DNA of 35,973 bases from positions 1 through 35,973 of the forward strand of contig NZ_JTDL01000077.1 in assembly GCF_000802235.1 (NCBI RefSeq), given 5' to 3'. The DNA comes from Sinomonas humi (GTDB lineage Bacteria > Actinomycetota > Actinomycetes > Actinomycetales > Micrococcaceae). The translations under genes were made by a program, and so were the position numbers. The notes beneath the pieces are model-generated. The model made no database searches. It saw nothing but the letters and a program-made list of their open reading frames with translations, and was not told the DNA's origin. Shown here one piece after another: positions 29,584 through 35,973 of this stretch. Within the stretch, counting starts at the first letter, position 1. Each line of letters starts with the position of its first letter.

Positions 29584-30780
29584 TCAGTGGCACTTCCCGG
29601 GGTTGGCGGTGCACCACTGCTGGTACTGGGCGACGTTGGCCTGATGCTGGGCATACGTCGAGGCGAACTTCGTCTCGCCCGTGTCCAGGTTCACGGTGAC
29701 CCAGTACAGGTAGTTGTTCGGCGTCGGATGCGCCGCCGCCGCGACCGCCTTCGCCCCCGGCGAGCCGATCGGCCCCGGCGGCAGCCCCGGGTGCACGTAC
29801 GTGTTGTACGGATTGGCCGGATCCGCCTTCTGCGCGTCCGTGAGCTGGACCGTCTTGGTCCCCAGCCCGTACGTGACCGTCGCATCCGACTGGATCAGCC
29901 CGTTGGTCTGGTCGTTCGGCTTGAGCCGGTTGTAGATCGCCCCCGCCACATTGCCGTAGTCCGCCTGGCCGCCCTCGGCCTGGACGATGCTCGCCACGAT
30001 CAGGTCCTGGTACTGCTTGGTCGGATCCGTGACCCCGTCGGCCTTGAGCTCGTCCACCGTGGTCGAGACCAGCTTCGCGATGATGTCCTTCGCCGGGGTC
30101 CCCACCGGGAACTTGTACTCCCCCGGGGCCAGATAACCCTCGAGGCTCTTCGCCTGCGGCGGAAGGCCGAACTGCTGCGGCTGGCTGTTCAGCGCGTTCA
30201 GGTCGTTCGGGTTCACCCCGGCAGCCTGCGCGATCGCAGCCAGCGAATCGCTCACCCGCATGCCCGCACTGAGCGCGAAATAGATCACCGGAGCCGTGTT
30301 CCCCGCCAGGATCTGCGCCGCGTCCGAAGACTTCATCTGCTTCTTGAACGTGAAATCACCCGGATGGATCTTCCCGTTGGCATCCGCAAAGGCTTGTACG
30401 AAGGTATCTGCATCCGCGACGACGCCGTCCTGCTGCAGCTCCTGCGCCACCTCTAGAACCCCGCTGCCGGGCTTGACCGTGACCGCGACCTGCCCAGAGC
30501 CGGGGCCCGGGTAGTCGGTCACCTTGTCCATCCCAAGTGCTGAGCGCAGCGCCAGTGCAGTCAGGACCGAACCGGCTACGACGAGGGCGATGGCCACTCC
30601 CATGGCGATCGCGGCGTTCCTGAGCGGACGGCCGCGCCCGAATCGGCGCTTCGACCCCGGCTGACCAGCAGGGCCGGAAGTGGGCTCCCCCGGCTCACTC
30701 TCAGGGGCCGGGACTCTGCTGGGCCGAACTGTCGAGAGGATTTGGGCGGCACCGAACCGCGTCTGACGCTTCGAAGTCAT
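29584..30780 (-). CDS. mltG: Endolytic murein transglycosylase MltG (YceG-like)
   Basis: A 398-residue membrane-anchored enzyme. A cytoplasmic Pro/Gly/Arg-rich tail of 54 residues is followed by one TM helix (about 55-79). A LysM-like part follows (VTVKPGSGVLEVAQELQQDG), then the YceG catalytic domain: LEGYLAPGEYKFP (213-225), IVASIVQAEG with catalytic E269, GNVAGAIYNRL, SDATVTYGLG and a PYNTYVHPGLPPGPIGSPG block. It cuts nascent glycan strands and so sets their length. The housekeeping mltG of actinobacteria usually lies between ruvX and aroE; here it stands alone, so it may be a second copy. ATG 30780 follows AAGGGG. Confidence 0.9.
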   Translation of the reverse strand: MTSKRQTRFGAAQILSTVRPSRVPAPESEPGEPTSGPAGQPGSKRRFGRGRPLRNAAIAMGVAIALVVAGSVLTALALRSALGMDKVTDYPGPGSGQVAVTVKPGSGVLEVAQELQQDGVVADADTFVQAFADANGKIHPGDFTFKKQMKSSDAAQILAGNTAPVIYFALSAGMRVSDSLAAIAQAAGVNPNDLNALNSQPQQFGLPPQAKSLEGYLAPGEYKFPVGTPAKDIIAKLVSTTVDELKADGVTDPTKQYQDLIVASIVQAEGGQADYGNVAGAIYNRLKPNDQTNGLIQSDATVTYGLGTKTVQLTDAQKADPANPYNTYVHPGLPPGPIGSPGAKAVAAAAHPTPNNYLYWVTVNLDTGETKFASTYAQHQANVAQYQQWCTANPGKCH

Positions 30781-30953
30781 CAGCGGTGCCCCTTGCTCCT
30801 GTCCTGGTCTTTCCTGTCTTCCTGCAGCGGCGACTTGAACTCGAAAATTCTTACCCCTTGCTTAACCCAGTGAAACTACCTGCAGGCCGCGCGCTTGAGA
30901 AGGATCCCACAGATCACCCCCATGCAGCTAAAAATGCTATCTACGCTAGCTAG

Positions 30954-30967
30954 GCAAGTTTACTTGC
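30954..30967. promoter_or_regulatory. Palindrome GCAAGT-TT-ACTTGC upstream of the APC permease
   Basis: A perfect 6-bp inverted repeat 72 bases before ATG 31040, in the AT-rich part of the divergent mltG/permease region. It fits GCAA-N6-TTGC, a pattern also found upstream of the RpiR gene (33459-33472) and of the aminotransferase (34776-34789). Confidence 0.6.
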
Positions 30968-31039
30968 ATCCGGCGGGGTTTTGCTGTTCGATGGCTCGGG
31001 GCGTTAGCTGCGTCACATCCCTATGACCGGAAGGGCCAC

Positions 31040-32479
31040 ATGGCTGCATCACTGTTGAGGTCCCAAGACCTCAAGCACTCGATCAACACCCGCCAGCTGA
31101 CAATGATCGGCATCGGGGGCGTCATCGGCGCTGGTCTTTTCGTCGGCAGCGGAAGCGTGATCGCGTCCGCCGGACCCGGCGTCGTCTTCGTGTACCTGTT
31201 CGTCGGCCTCATCGTCATCCTGGTCATGCGGATGCTCGCCGAGCTCGCGACCGCGAGCCCGGAGACTGGCTCGTTCTCGACCTACGCCTCCCGTGAGCTG
31301 GGTTCATGGGCCGGTCTTGCTGTCGGTTGGCTTTATTCCTTCCACTGGTGCATCACGGTCGCCTTCGAGGCCATCGCGGGCGCTGCCATCGCGGCCCAGA
31401 TCGTTCCCGGTGTCCCGACCTGGCTGTACGCCTTGGCCTTCATGCTTGTCCTGACCGGGGTAAATCTGGCTGCGGTGACTTCGTTCGCCCGCTTCGAGTT
31501 CTGGTTCTCCATGGTCAAGGTCGCGGCAATCGTCCTCTTCATCGTGATCGGGCTTGTTGCTGCCTTCGGCCTGCTTCCGCACTTCGCTTCCCCCGGGGCC
31601 GCCAATCTCCTCGGCCGGGGAGGTCTCTTCCCCCACGGAGCCACGCCTGTTCTCCTTGCGACGCTGACCGTCTTCTTCTCCTACTTCGGCACGGAGCTCG
31701 TGACCATCGCAGCAGGTGAGGCGAAGGACCCGACCACCGCGGTGCGCCAGAGCATGCGCAGCGTGGCGCTGCGCATCATCATCTTCTACGTCGGGTCCAT
31801 CCTCGTGGTGGTGACCCTCATGCCCTGGAACGCCGCAGAGGTAACGAAGAGCCCATACGCCGCGGTCCTGAACGTGCTTGGCATCCCGGGTGCCCAGACG
31901 GTCATGAATCTCGTTGTCCTCACAGCAGTCCTCTCGTGCCTGAACTCGGGGATCTACTCCTCGTCCAGAATGCTGTTCTCCCTCTCGCGCCGCGGCGAGG
32001 GGCCTAAGTCGCTCGGCCGCACGGGACGTTCGGGGGTGCCGGTCGCTTCTGTGCTCGCAGCCTCGAGCGCGGGTTTCCTAGCCGTGATCGCGAACTACTT
32101 CCTTCCCACGGGGACGGTCTTCACGTTCCTCATCACGTCGTCCGGTTCCGTCGCTGTCGTGGTGTACCTGACGATCTCCCTGACCCACATCGTGTCCCGA
32201 CGGCACAAGACCCCGGAGGAGGTCCGCGCCCTCAAGGTCAGGATGTGGGGCCACCCGCACCTGTCCTATCTGGTAGTGGCGGTGCTTGCAGTCATCGTCG
32301 GCGGGATGGCGCTGTCACCTGCATCCCGCACACCGCTGGCGCTTACCGCCCTCGTCACCGCGATCGCAGTCACGGCCGGCCTCCTCCACCAAAAGGCTCG
32401 GAAGACCGCGACTGTCCCCGCGCTCGTCATGGCCCAGCCAGAACCCCTGGAAGCAACGGAAGCCGCACCCTCTGAATGA
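31040..32479 (+). CDS. APC-superfamily amino-acid permease
   Basis: A 479-residue transporter with about 12 TM helices. TM1 carries the AAT/APC substrate motif QLTMIGIGGVIGAGLFVGSG, followed by YLFVGLIVILVMRMLAELAT and PETGSFSTYASRELGSWAGL. The later conserved block FFSYFGTELVTIAAGEAKDP is typical of the GabP/AnsP/LysP (AAT) group. It imports an amino acid, or GABA, by cation symport; which one is not evident. GGAAGG precedes ATG 31040. A GCAA-N6-TTGC palindrome upstream and the neighbouring aminotransferase and RpiR regulator suggest a catabolic unit. Confidence 0.9.
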   Translation: MAASLLRSQDLKHSINTRQLTMIGIGGVIGAGLFVGSGSVIASAGPGVVFVYLFVGLIVILVMRMLAELATASPETGSFSTYASRELGSWAGLAVGWLYSFHWCITVAFEAIAGAAIAAQIVPGVPTWLYALAFMLVLTGVNLAAVTSFARFEFWFSMVKVAAIVLFIVIGLVAAFGLLPHFASPGAANLLGRGGLFPHGATPVLLATLTVFFSYFGTELVTIAAGEAKDPTTAVRQSMRSVALRIIIFYVGSILVVVTLMPWNAAEVTKSPYAAVLNVLGIPGAQTVMNLVVLTAVLSCLNSGIYSSSRMLFSLSRRGEGPKSLGRTGRSGVPVASVLAASSAGFLAVIANYFLPTGTVFTFLITSSGSVAVVVYLTISLTHIVSRRHKTPEEVRALKVRMWGHPHLSYLVVAVLAVIVGGMALSPASRTPLALTALVTAIAVTAGLLHQKARKTATVPALVMAQPEPLEATEAAPSE

Positions 32480-32493
32480 CAGCCGCCCCCGGT

Positions 32494-32521
32494 GCCGCGC
32501 CCTCGAGAGCGAGGGCGCGGC
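32494..32521. terminator. 12-bp hairpin between convergent permease and RpiR genes
   Basis: GCCGCGCCCTCG, loop AGAG, CGAGGGCGCGGC: a perfect stem 14 bases after the permease stop and 23 bases before the end of the convergent regulator gene. It probably terminates both. Confidence 0.75.
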
Positions 32522-32544
32522 TGCCGTGTTCAGTCCTCGCAGTA

Positions 32545-33411
32545 TCAGTCCTCGTAGTAGACATGGAAGTCTGCGAGCAGCTGCTCATCGACCAGAAGCT
32601 CTTGCCGGCTGCGCGTGCCGAGGTGAAGTGCCACGGCCGTGGCCAGAGTCTGAGCGACCGAAGTGAACACCGACAGGGACCGCAGGATGGTCACGCCCTC
32701 GGTTTCCAGATAGAACGTGGTGTCCGCGAGGCGGGCTAGGGGCGACGCCGGGTCGTCGGTGAGCGCGATCGTCGCGAGGCCCCGTTCCTTGGCGTGCTCG
32801 AGGGCGCGGACCGTATCGGCTGTGTAGCGGCGGATCGAGACGGCCACGAACGCCCCCTCGGGATCGAGATCGCGAAGCTGGTCGACGAACATGCCCGCCG
32901 CCGGAGAGATCTGCTCCACCTGGCGGCGCACCAGTTTCAGCAAGTAGCTCAGAAGCTGGGCGATGGGGGCGCATTTCCTCAGCCCCATGACGTAGACGGA
33001 GGATGCTTCGGCGAGCGTTCTGACGGCGTTGTCCCAGTCTGCTTGGCCGATTCTCGCGTAGCTCCTAGTCAGGTTGTCCTTCTCGTGCTCGAGAACGGCG
33101 CTGAAGAGGGACTCCTGCCCAGTGCGCTGCTGTGCTCGTTCAAAGCGCGAGACAAGGTTCGCCTGGCCCGAGAGGTGGTCTCGGCATAGCCGCACGAGGG
33201 CGGGATATCCCTTGAGCCCGAGCATCGTGGCGAACCGGACCAGAGACGACTGGTTGACGCCCGCGACCTTGGCGGTCTCGGCGATGCTGCGAAGGGCCGT
33301 CCCCTCAGGATCGGAGAGCAGGACTGTCGCGATGCGCCGCTGCCCGGGAGCGAGTGCTGGCATGCGCTCCTGCAACTCCGCTTGGAGCTCTTCGTAGGTT
33401 CCCACGGCCAA
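32545..33411 (-). CDS. MurR/RpiR-family transcriptional regulator (HTH_6 + SIS)
   Basis: A 288-residue regulator. Residues about 1-80 are the RpiR-type HTH (APGQRRIATVLLSDPEGTAL, then SIAETAKVAGVNQSSLVRFA, then MLGLKGYPALVRLCRDHL). Residues about 120-260 are a SIS domain (SSVYVMGLRKCAPIAQLLSY, AFVAVSIRRYTADTVRALEH, and LATIALTDDPASPLARLADT), which normally binds a phosphosugar or related ligand. TTG 33411 and GTG 33405 are both possible starts, with GGAAGGGA upstream. Its upstream region is the 25-bp-arm inverted repeat with GCAA-N6-TTGC at its centre. It is encoded next to an aminotransferase and an amino-acid permease, unlike classic sugar-linked RpiR proteins, so its ligand may be an amino-acid-derived metabolite. 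Confidence 0.9.
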   Translation of the reverse strand: MAVGTYEELQAELQERMPALAPGQRRIATVLLSDPEGTALRSIAETAKVAGVNQSSLVRFATMLGLKGYPALVRLCRDHLSGQANLVSRFERAQQRTGQESLFSAVLEHEKDNLTRSYARIGQADWDNAVRTLAEASSVYVMGLRKCAPIAQLLSYLLKLVRRQVEQISPAAGMFVDQLRDLDPEGAFVAVSIRRYTADTVRALEHAKERGLATIALTDDPASPLARLADTTFYLETEGVTILRSLSVFTSVAQTLATAVALHLGTRSRQELLVDEQLLADFHVYYED

Positions 33412-33437
33412 AGGCGTCTATCCCTTCCGACGGAAAA

Positions 33438-33493
33438 TGCAACAGGCACACTGTTCCCGCAATTGTAGTTGCGGGAACAGTGTGCCCGTTGCA
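33438..33493. promoter_or_regulatory. 25-bp-arm inverted repeat with central GCAA-N6-TTGC operator
   Basis: The inner arms GGCACACTGTTCCCGCAA (33445-33462) and TTGCGGGAACAGTGTGCC (33469-33486) are perfect over 18 bp with a 6-base loop TTGTAG. One mismatch later the pairing continues with TGCAAC/GTTGCA, giving 24 of 25 paired. The centre, GCAATTGTAGTTGC (33459-33472), matches the palindrome found upstream of the permease and aminotransferase. It lies between the aminotransferase stop and the RpiR start, so it may be at once a terminator for the former and an operator for the latter. Confidence 0.75.
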
Positions 33494-33513
33494 GAGATCC
33501 CTCAGGGCCCGCG

Positions 33514-34773
33514 TCAGGAGACCAGGTCTTGGAGTGCCGCGCGCAGGTGTTCCAGAGAGCCGGCAATCCACGGCAGCTGGAGGGGATCCTCCGCACGGAG
33601 CGACGCCCAACGTTCCTGTTCGCTGGTTCCGTAGAGCAGGCTCGTGGCCACCCGCGCGCGGAGGGCAGAGGCGTCGTCGCCAAAGGCGGCACCCGGAAGG
33701 ACGCCGACGGCGTACCGGTCCAGGAGGACCGCGGCGAGTTCCTCGCTGGTTCGGACGCCCTTCCGCTCGAGCGTGGCGCGGACGGGTTCAAAATCGGGAT
33801 AGATATAGAAGCCGGCCTCGGGACGGCGGCATTGGGCTCCTACGGCCAGGAACTCGTCGCAAACAGCATTCGCGACAGTGGCGTGCAGGCGAGTGGAGCG
33901 TTGAATGTGCTCCCGGACGGCGTCCGGCTCGGAGAGTACGTGAGCGGCGACGGCCTGCATCGGGGCTGCAAGGCTCGACCAGACTTCGCTCGCGATGCCG
34001 ATCATGTCCTGCAGCACCGCGTCCCCCCACTCATTGCTCGGGACCCGAGCGAAGCCGATGCGCCAGCCCCCCAGCGCCAAGGACTTGGACAGTCCGGTGG
34101 TGACGATCGTTCGCGATTCCAAGTGGGCGCTCGCAGAGGGCGCAGACGCGCCCGAGTGCACGGTCTGGGCGTAGATCTCGTCGGAGATGACGGCGAGCCC
34201 GTACTTCTCAGCGATGCGGCAGAGCTCCCGGACGTCGCCCTCGCTCGCGACCGTTCCGGTCGGATTGTCCGGCACGGTCAGGAGGAGGATTCCGGGGTTC
34301 CCGCCCCTGGCCCTCGCTTCAAGGATCGCGGACTCGAGCAGCGCCGGGTCTGGAATCCCTCCCGACCTCGCAGGAATCGGGACCTCGACGACGGGCTTGC
34401 CCAAGAGGGCCGCCTGGGCCGCATAACTGACCCAAGAAGGGCGGGCGAGGATCAGATCACCTGGAAGCGCGGCGATCGCCGCGAAGAGCAGCGCCTTGCT
34501 CCCGGGAGCGAAAATGATCTGCCCAGCCTCGGTGGCGAGCCCCCTTCGGCAGAACCAGCCGGCCGCAGCCTCCCGCGCCTCTTCGGAACCAACGACGGCT
34601 CCGTAGCCGTTTCTCCCCACGGCACTGCGGAGCGCCTCCGCGATGAAGTCCGGCACCGGCAGCCCAGCTTCGCCGAAACCGAGATGCAGCACTTCCTCCC
34701 CCGCGGCCCTCCTCTTCTGGATCGCCTCATTGATGGCCAAGGTGGCCGAGTGCATCGTCATCACGAGCTCCAT
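33514..34773 (-). CDS. PLP-dependent class I/II aminotransferase
   Basis: A 419-residue fold-type I enzyme from ATG 34773 (TTG 34779 is also in frame). Key residues: N170 in TVPDNPTGT, D198 and Y201 in ISDEIYAQT, and K230, the PLP lysine, in TTGLSKSLALGGWRIGFAR. The C-terminal Arg for the substrate carboxylate is probably in ALRARVATSLLYG. FGEAGLPVPDFIAEALRSAV and GRNGYGAVVGSEEAREAAAG place it with aspartate/aromatic aminotransferases of subgroup I-gamma or MalY-like types. It transfers the amino group of an amino acid to a 2-oxo acid in the cytoplasm. The amino donor is unknown; the neighbouring permease may import it. A GCAA-N6-TTGC site lies 3 bases upstream of the start. Confidence 0.9.
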   Translation of the reverse strand: MELVMTMHSATLAINEAIQKRRAAGEEVLHLGFGEAGLPVPDFIAEALRSAVGRNGYGAVVGSEEAREAAAGWFCRRGLATEAGQIIFAPGSKALLFAAIAALPGDLILARPSWVSYAAQAALLGKPVVEVPIPARSGGIPDPALLESAILEARARGGNPGILLLTVPDNPTGTVASEGDVRELCRIAEKYGLAVISDEIYAQTVHSGASAPSASAHLESRTIVTTGLSKSLALGGWRIGFARVPSNEWGDAVLQDMIGIASEVWSSLAAPMQAVAAHVLSEPDAVREHIQRSTRLHATVANAVCDEFLAVGAQCRRPEAGFYIYPDFEPVRATLERKGVRTSEELAAVLLDRYAVGVLPGAAFGDDASALRARVATSLLYGTSEQERWASLRAEDPLQLPWIAGSLEHLRAALQDLVS

Positions 34774-34775
34774 CC

Positions 34776-34789
34776 GCAACTAATCTTGC
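34776..34789. promoter_or_regulatory. GCAA-N6-TTGC operator at the aminotransferase start
   Basis: GCAACTAATCTTGC begins 3 bases upstream of ATG 34773 on the minus strand. The same stretch begins a longer inverted repeat, GCAACTAA (34776-34783) with TTAGTTGC (34812-34819), which also contains TAATC-N7-GATTA (34781-34797). Binding here would block transcription start or elongation of the aminotransferase gene. Confidence 0.6.
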
Positions 34790-34951
34790 ATCGATTACTA
34801 AGAACGATAGGTTAGTTGCAATGGGGGGTCAAGGACGACGACGCGTCGCAAGCGTGCGGGACCGAATCGTAGGGAAGGTAGCATCACGTTCTAGAGGCTG
34901 CAGAGTTCACGCACGGCCGCTCGCAAGTCGCAATTAATCAGGAGGTTCGCG

Positions 34952-35557
34952 GTGCCGGACACCACCTGTCATATGTCGATCTCGCTGGACGGCTTCGTCG
35001 CCGGGCCGGACCAGAGCCGCGAGGACCCCTTGGGCAAGCGGGGGCTCGAGCTGCATGGCTGGCATATCGGCGACCCGCGAGCCAACGACGCCGACAAGGT
35101 CGCCGCCGGGTGGCTCATGCGCCCGCGGGGCGCATACGTGATGGGTCGGAACATGTTCGGGCCCATCCGCGGAGACTGGGATGAGGAATGGACCGGGTGG
35201 TGGGGTTCCGAACCGCCGTACCACGCGCCGGTGTTCGTACTGACTCATCATCCCCGCGACCCCATTCAGATGGACGGCGGCACTGTCTTCCACTTCGTCA
35301 CAGAGGGCTTTGACGCGGCCTACTCCGCGGCATGCGAGGCCGCCGGGGACAAGGGCGTAGACATCGCGGGCGGAGCCTCGACCGTGCGGCAGGCCCTGAG
35401 CGCGGGCGTGATCGACGAGCTCACCCTGGACATCGCGCCGGTCCTGCTGGGTTCGGGCGAGCGCATCTTCGACGGGCTCGAATCCTTCGGATTCGAACCC
35501 GCCGAGGTGCTTCACTCACCGCTCGCCACCCACATCCGCTATCGGCGGTTCGGCTAG
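34952..35557 (+). CDS. RibD C-terminal/DHFR-like reductase
   Basis: A 201-residue protein from GTG 34952 behind AGGAGG (34940-34945). It opens PDTTCHMSISLDGFVAGPDQ, the RibD_C signature with SLDGFVAG. GAYVMGRNMFGPIRGDW is the NADPH-binding region, and DIAGGASTVRQALSAGVIDE followed by LTLDIAPVLLGSGERIFDGL closes the fold. It is a cytoplasmic NADPH-dependent reductase, distantly paralogous to 27225-27800. The substrate is unknown; many free-standing members have no known role. It is followed immediately by a hairpin terminator. Confidence 0.9.
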   Translation: MPDTTCHMSISLDGFVAGPDQSREDPLGKRGLELHGWHIGDPRANDADKVAAGWLMRPRGAYVMGRNMFGPIRGDWDEEWTGWWGSEPPYHAPVFVLTHHPRDPIQMDGGTVFHFVTEGFDAAYSAACEAAGDKGVDIAGGASTVRQALSAGVIDELTLDIAPVLLGSGERIFDGLESFGFEPAEVLHSPLATHIRYRRFG

Positions 35558-35579
35558 CTTCCCGAGGGCCTCGGGAAGC
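35557..35579. terminator. 10-bp hairpin between convergent genes
   Basis: GCTTCCCGAG, loop GGC, CTCGGGAAGC, starting on the last base of the reductase stop codon and ending 3 bases before the stop of the convergent short-chain dehydrogenase. Confidence 0.7.
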
Positions 35580-35581
35580 GA

Positions 35582-35973
35582 TCACAAGGTGGACCACCCG
35601 CCGTCGCTCGGGAGCACGGCGCCGTTGACGTTTGCGGCGTCGTCGCTGAGCAGCCAGGCGATGGCGGCGGCAAGCTGGTCGGACGTTGCAGGGGCGGGGA
35701 TTGTGGTCTGCATGATTGGGCCGAGCCGGCGCGCCGCGAAATCGGATTTCATCGGTGCTTCGATGTTCGTCAGGACCGCCCCTGGTGCGACGGCGTTCGC
35801 GCGGATGCCCGAGGGCCCGTAGAAGAAGGCGATGCTCTTGGTCAGCCCCGCCACCGCGTGCTTCGAGGCCGTGTAGGCGACGCCGGCCGCCGAGGCGCGC
35901 AGCGCGGCCTCGGAGGCGACGTTCACGATCGCGCCGCTGCCGGCGTCGAGCATCGCGGGGAGGACGGCCCGTG
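35582..35973 (-). CDS. Short-chain dehydrogenase/reductase, 5' part outside the window
   Basis: The C-terminal 129 residues of an SDR; the frame continues past the right edge (RAVLPAMLDAGSGAIVNVAS). The catalytic residues are visible: Ser in VNVASEAAL, and Tyr and Lys in AYTASKHAV. PG(A/P)AVLTNIEAP and the C-terminal AIAWLLSDDAANVNGAVLPS with DGGWSTL follow. The Rossmann N-terminus with TGxxxGxG is not in the window. It is an NAD(P)-dependent oxidoreductase of unknown substrate, resembling FabG-like 'classical' SDRs. Confidence 0.9.
   Translation of the reverse strand, partial: RAVLPAMLDAGSGAIVNVASEAALRASAAGVAYTASKHAVAGLTKSIAFFYGPSGIRANAVAPGAVLTNIEAPMKSDFAARRLGPIMQTTIPAPATSDQLAAAIAWLLSDDAANVNGAVLPSDGGWSTL

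Noticed and set aside
1-35973. Biosynthetic, defence or mobile-element cluster
   Set aside because: No transposase, integrase, toxin-antitoxin pair, restriction-methylation pair, NRPS/PKS or tRNA-borne attachment site was recognised on either strand.

Overview
The window is high-GC DNA (roughly two thirds G+C) that looks like an actinobacterial chromosome, most likely a soil Micrococcaceae of the Arthrobacter/Sinomonas type. The basis is base composition, codon use, the protein set (class A PBP, MltG, CspA, MurR/RpiR, several small actinobacterial-type proteins), many GTG/TTG starts, and several genes with a -10 hexamer just upstream of the start codon (leaderless mRNAs). I see no rRNA, tRNA, insertion sequence, prophage or CRISPR. 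Genus is inference.

Layout. 1-640: a fragment of a NarL/DevR-type receiver domain reads in from the left edge and stops dead near base 99, where it meets the truncated 3' end of a convergent two-helix membrane protein; this may be a rearrangement or an assembly join. 640-5,300: an accessory stretch of small genes: a TetR regulator with a four-copy 18-bp coding repeat and two palindromic operators, small hypothetical genes, an orphan GvpA/GvpJ-like gas-vesicle protein, a PD-(D/E)XK-like protein, two small CxPWPC proteins, and an HTH-like protein whose segment lies between two arrays of 16-bp TAGAAC repeats. 5,300-15,400: mainly housekeeping or metabolic genes: a secreted S53 (sedolisin) peptidase that appears to start at ATC, CspA, a PolX-like HhH+PHP protein without polymerase, a bifunctional PBP, an alpha/beta hydrolase, a methyltransferase, a membrane protein, a 47-aa acidic protein, a medium-chain dehydrogenase and an aldo/keto reductase.

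15,800-22,800 is a complete-looking organophosphonate (2-aminoethylphosphonate-type) locus: a phosphonatase-like HAD hydrolase and a UTRA/GntR repressor on the minus strand, divergent from an FAD amine oxidoreductase, a lipoprotein binding protein, an ABC ATPase and two permeases. No PhnW transaminase is present, so the plausible route is oxidative: the flavoenzyme makes phosphonoacetaldehyde and the HAD enzyme cleaves the C-P bond. Both divergent promoters carry a HutC/PhnF-type operator.

22,800-30,800: KUP potassium transporter, a divergent FUSC membrane protein, a RibD/DHFR-like reductase, a diacylglycerol-kinase-type lipid kinase, a second TetR paralogous to the first, and an MltG. 31,000-34,800: an amino-acid (APC) permease, a MurR/RpiR regulator and a class I/II aminotransferase. 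The palindrome GCAA-N6-TTGC occurs in all three upstream regions, once at the centre of a 25-bp-arm hairpin, which predicts a local RpiR-controlled amino-acid uptake and catabolism regulon. The window ends with another RibD/DHFR-like gene and the C-terminal part of a short-chain dehydrogenase cut by the right edge.
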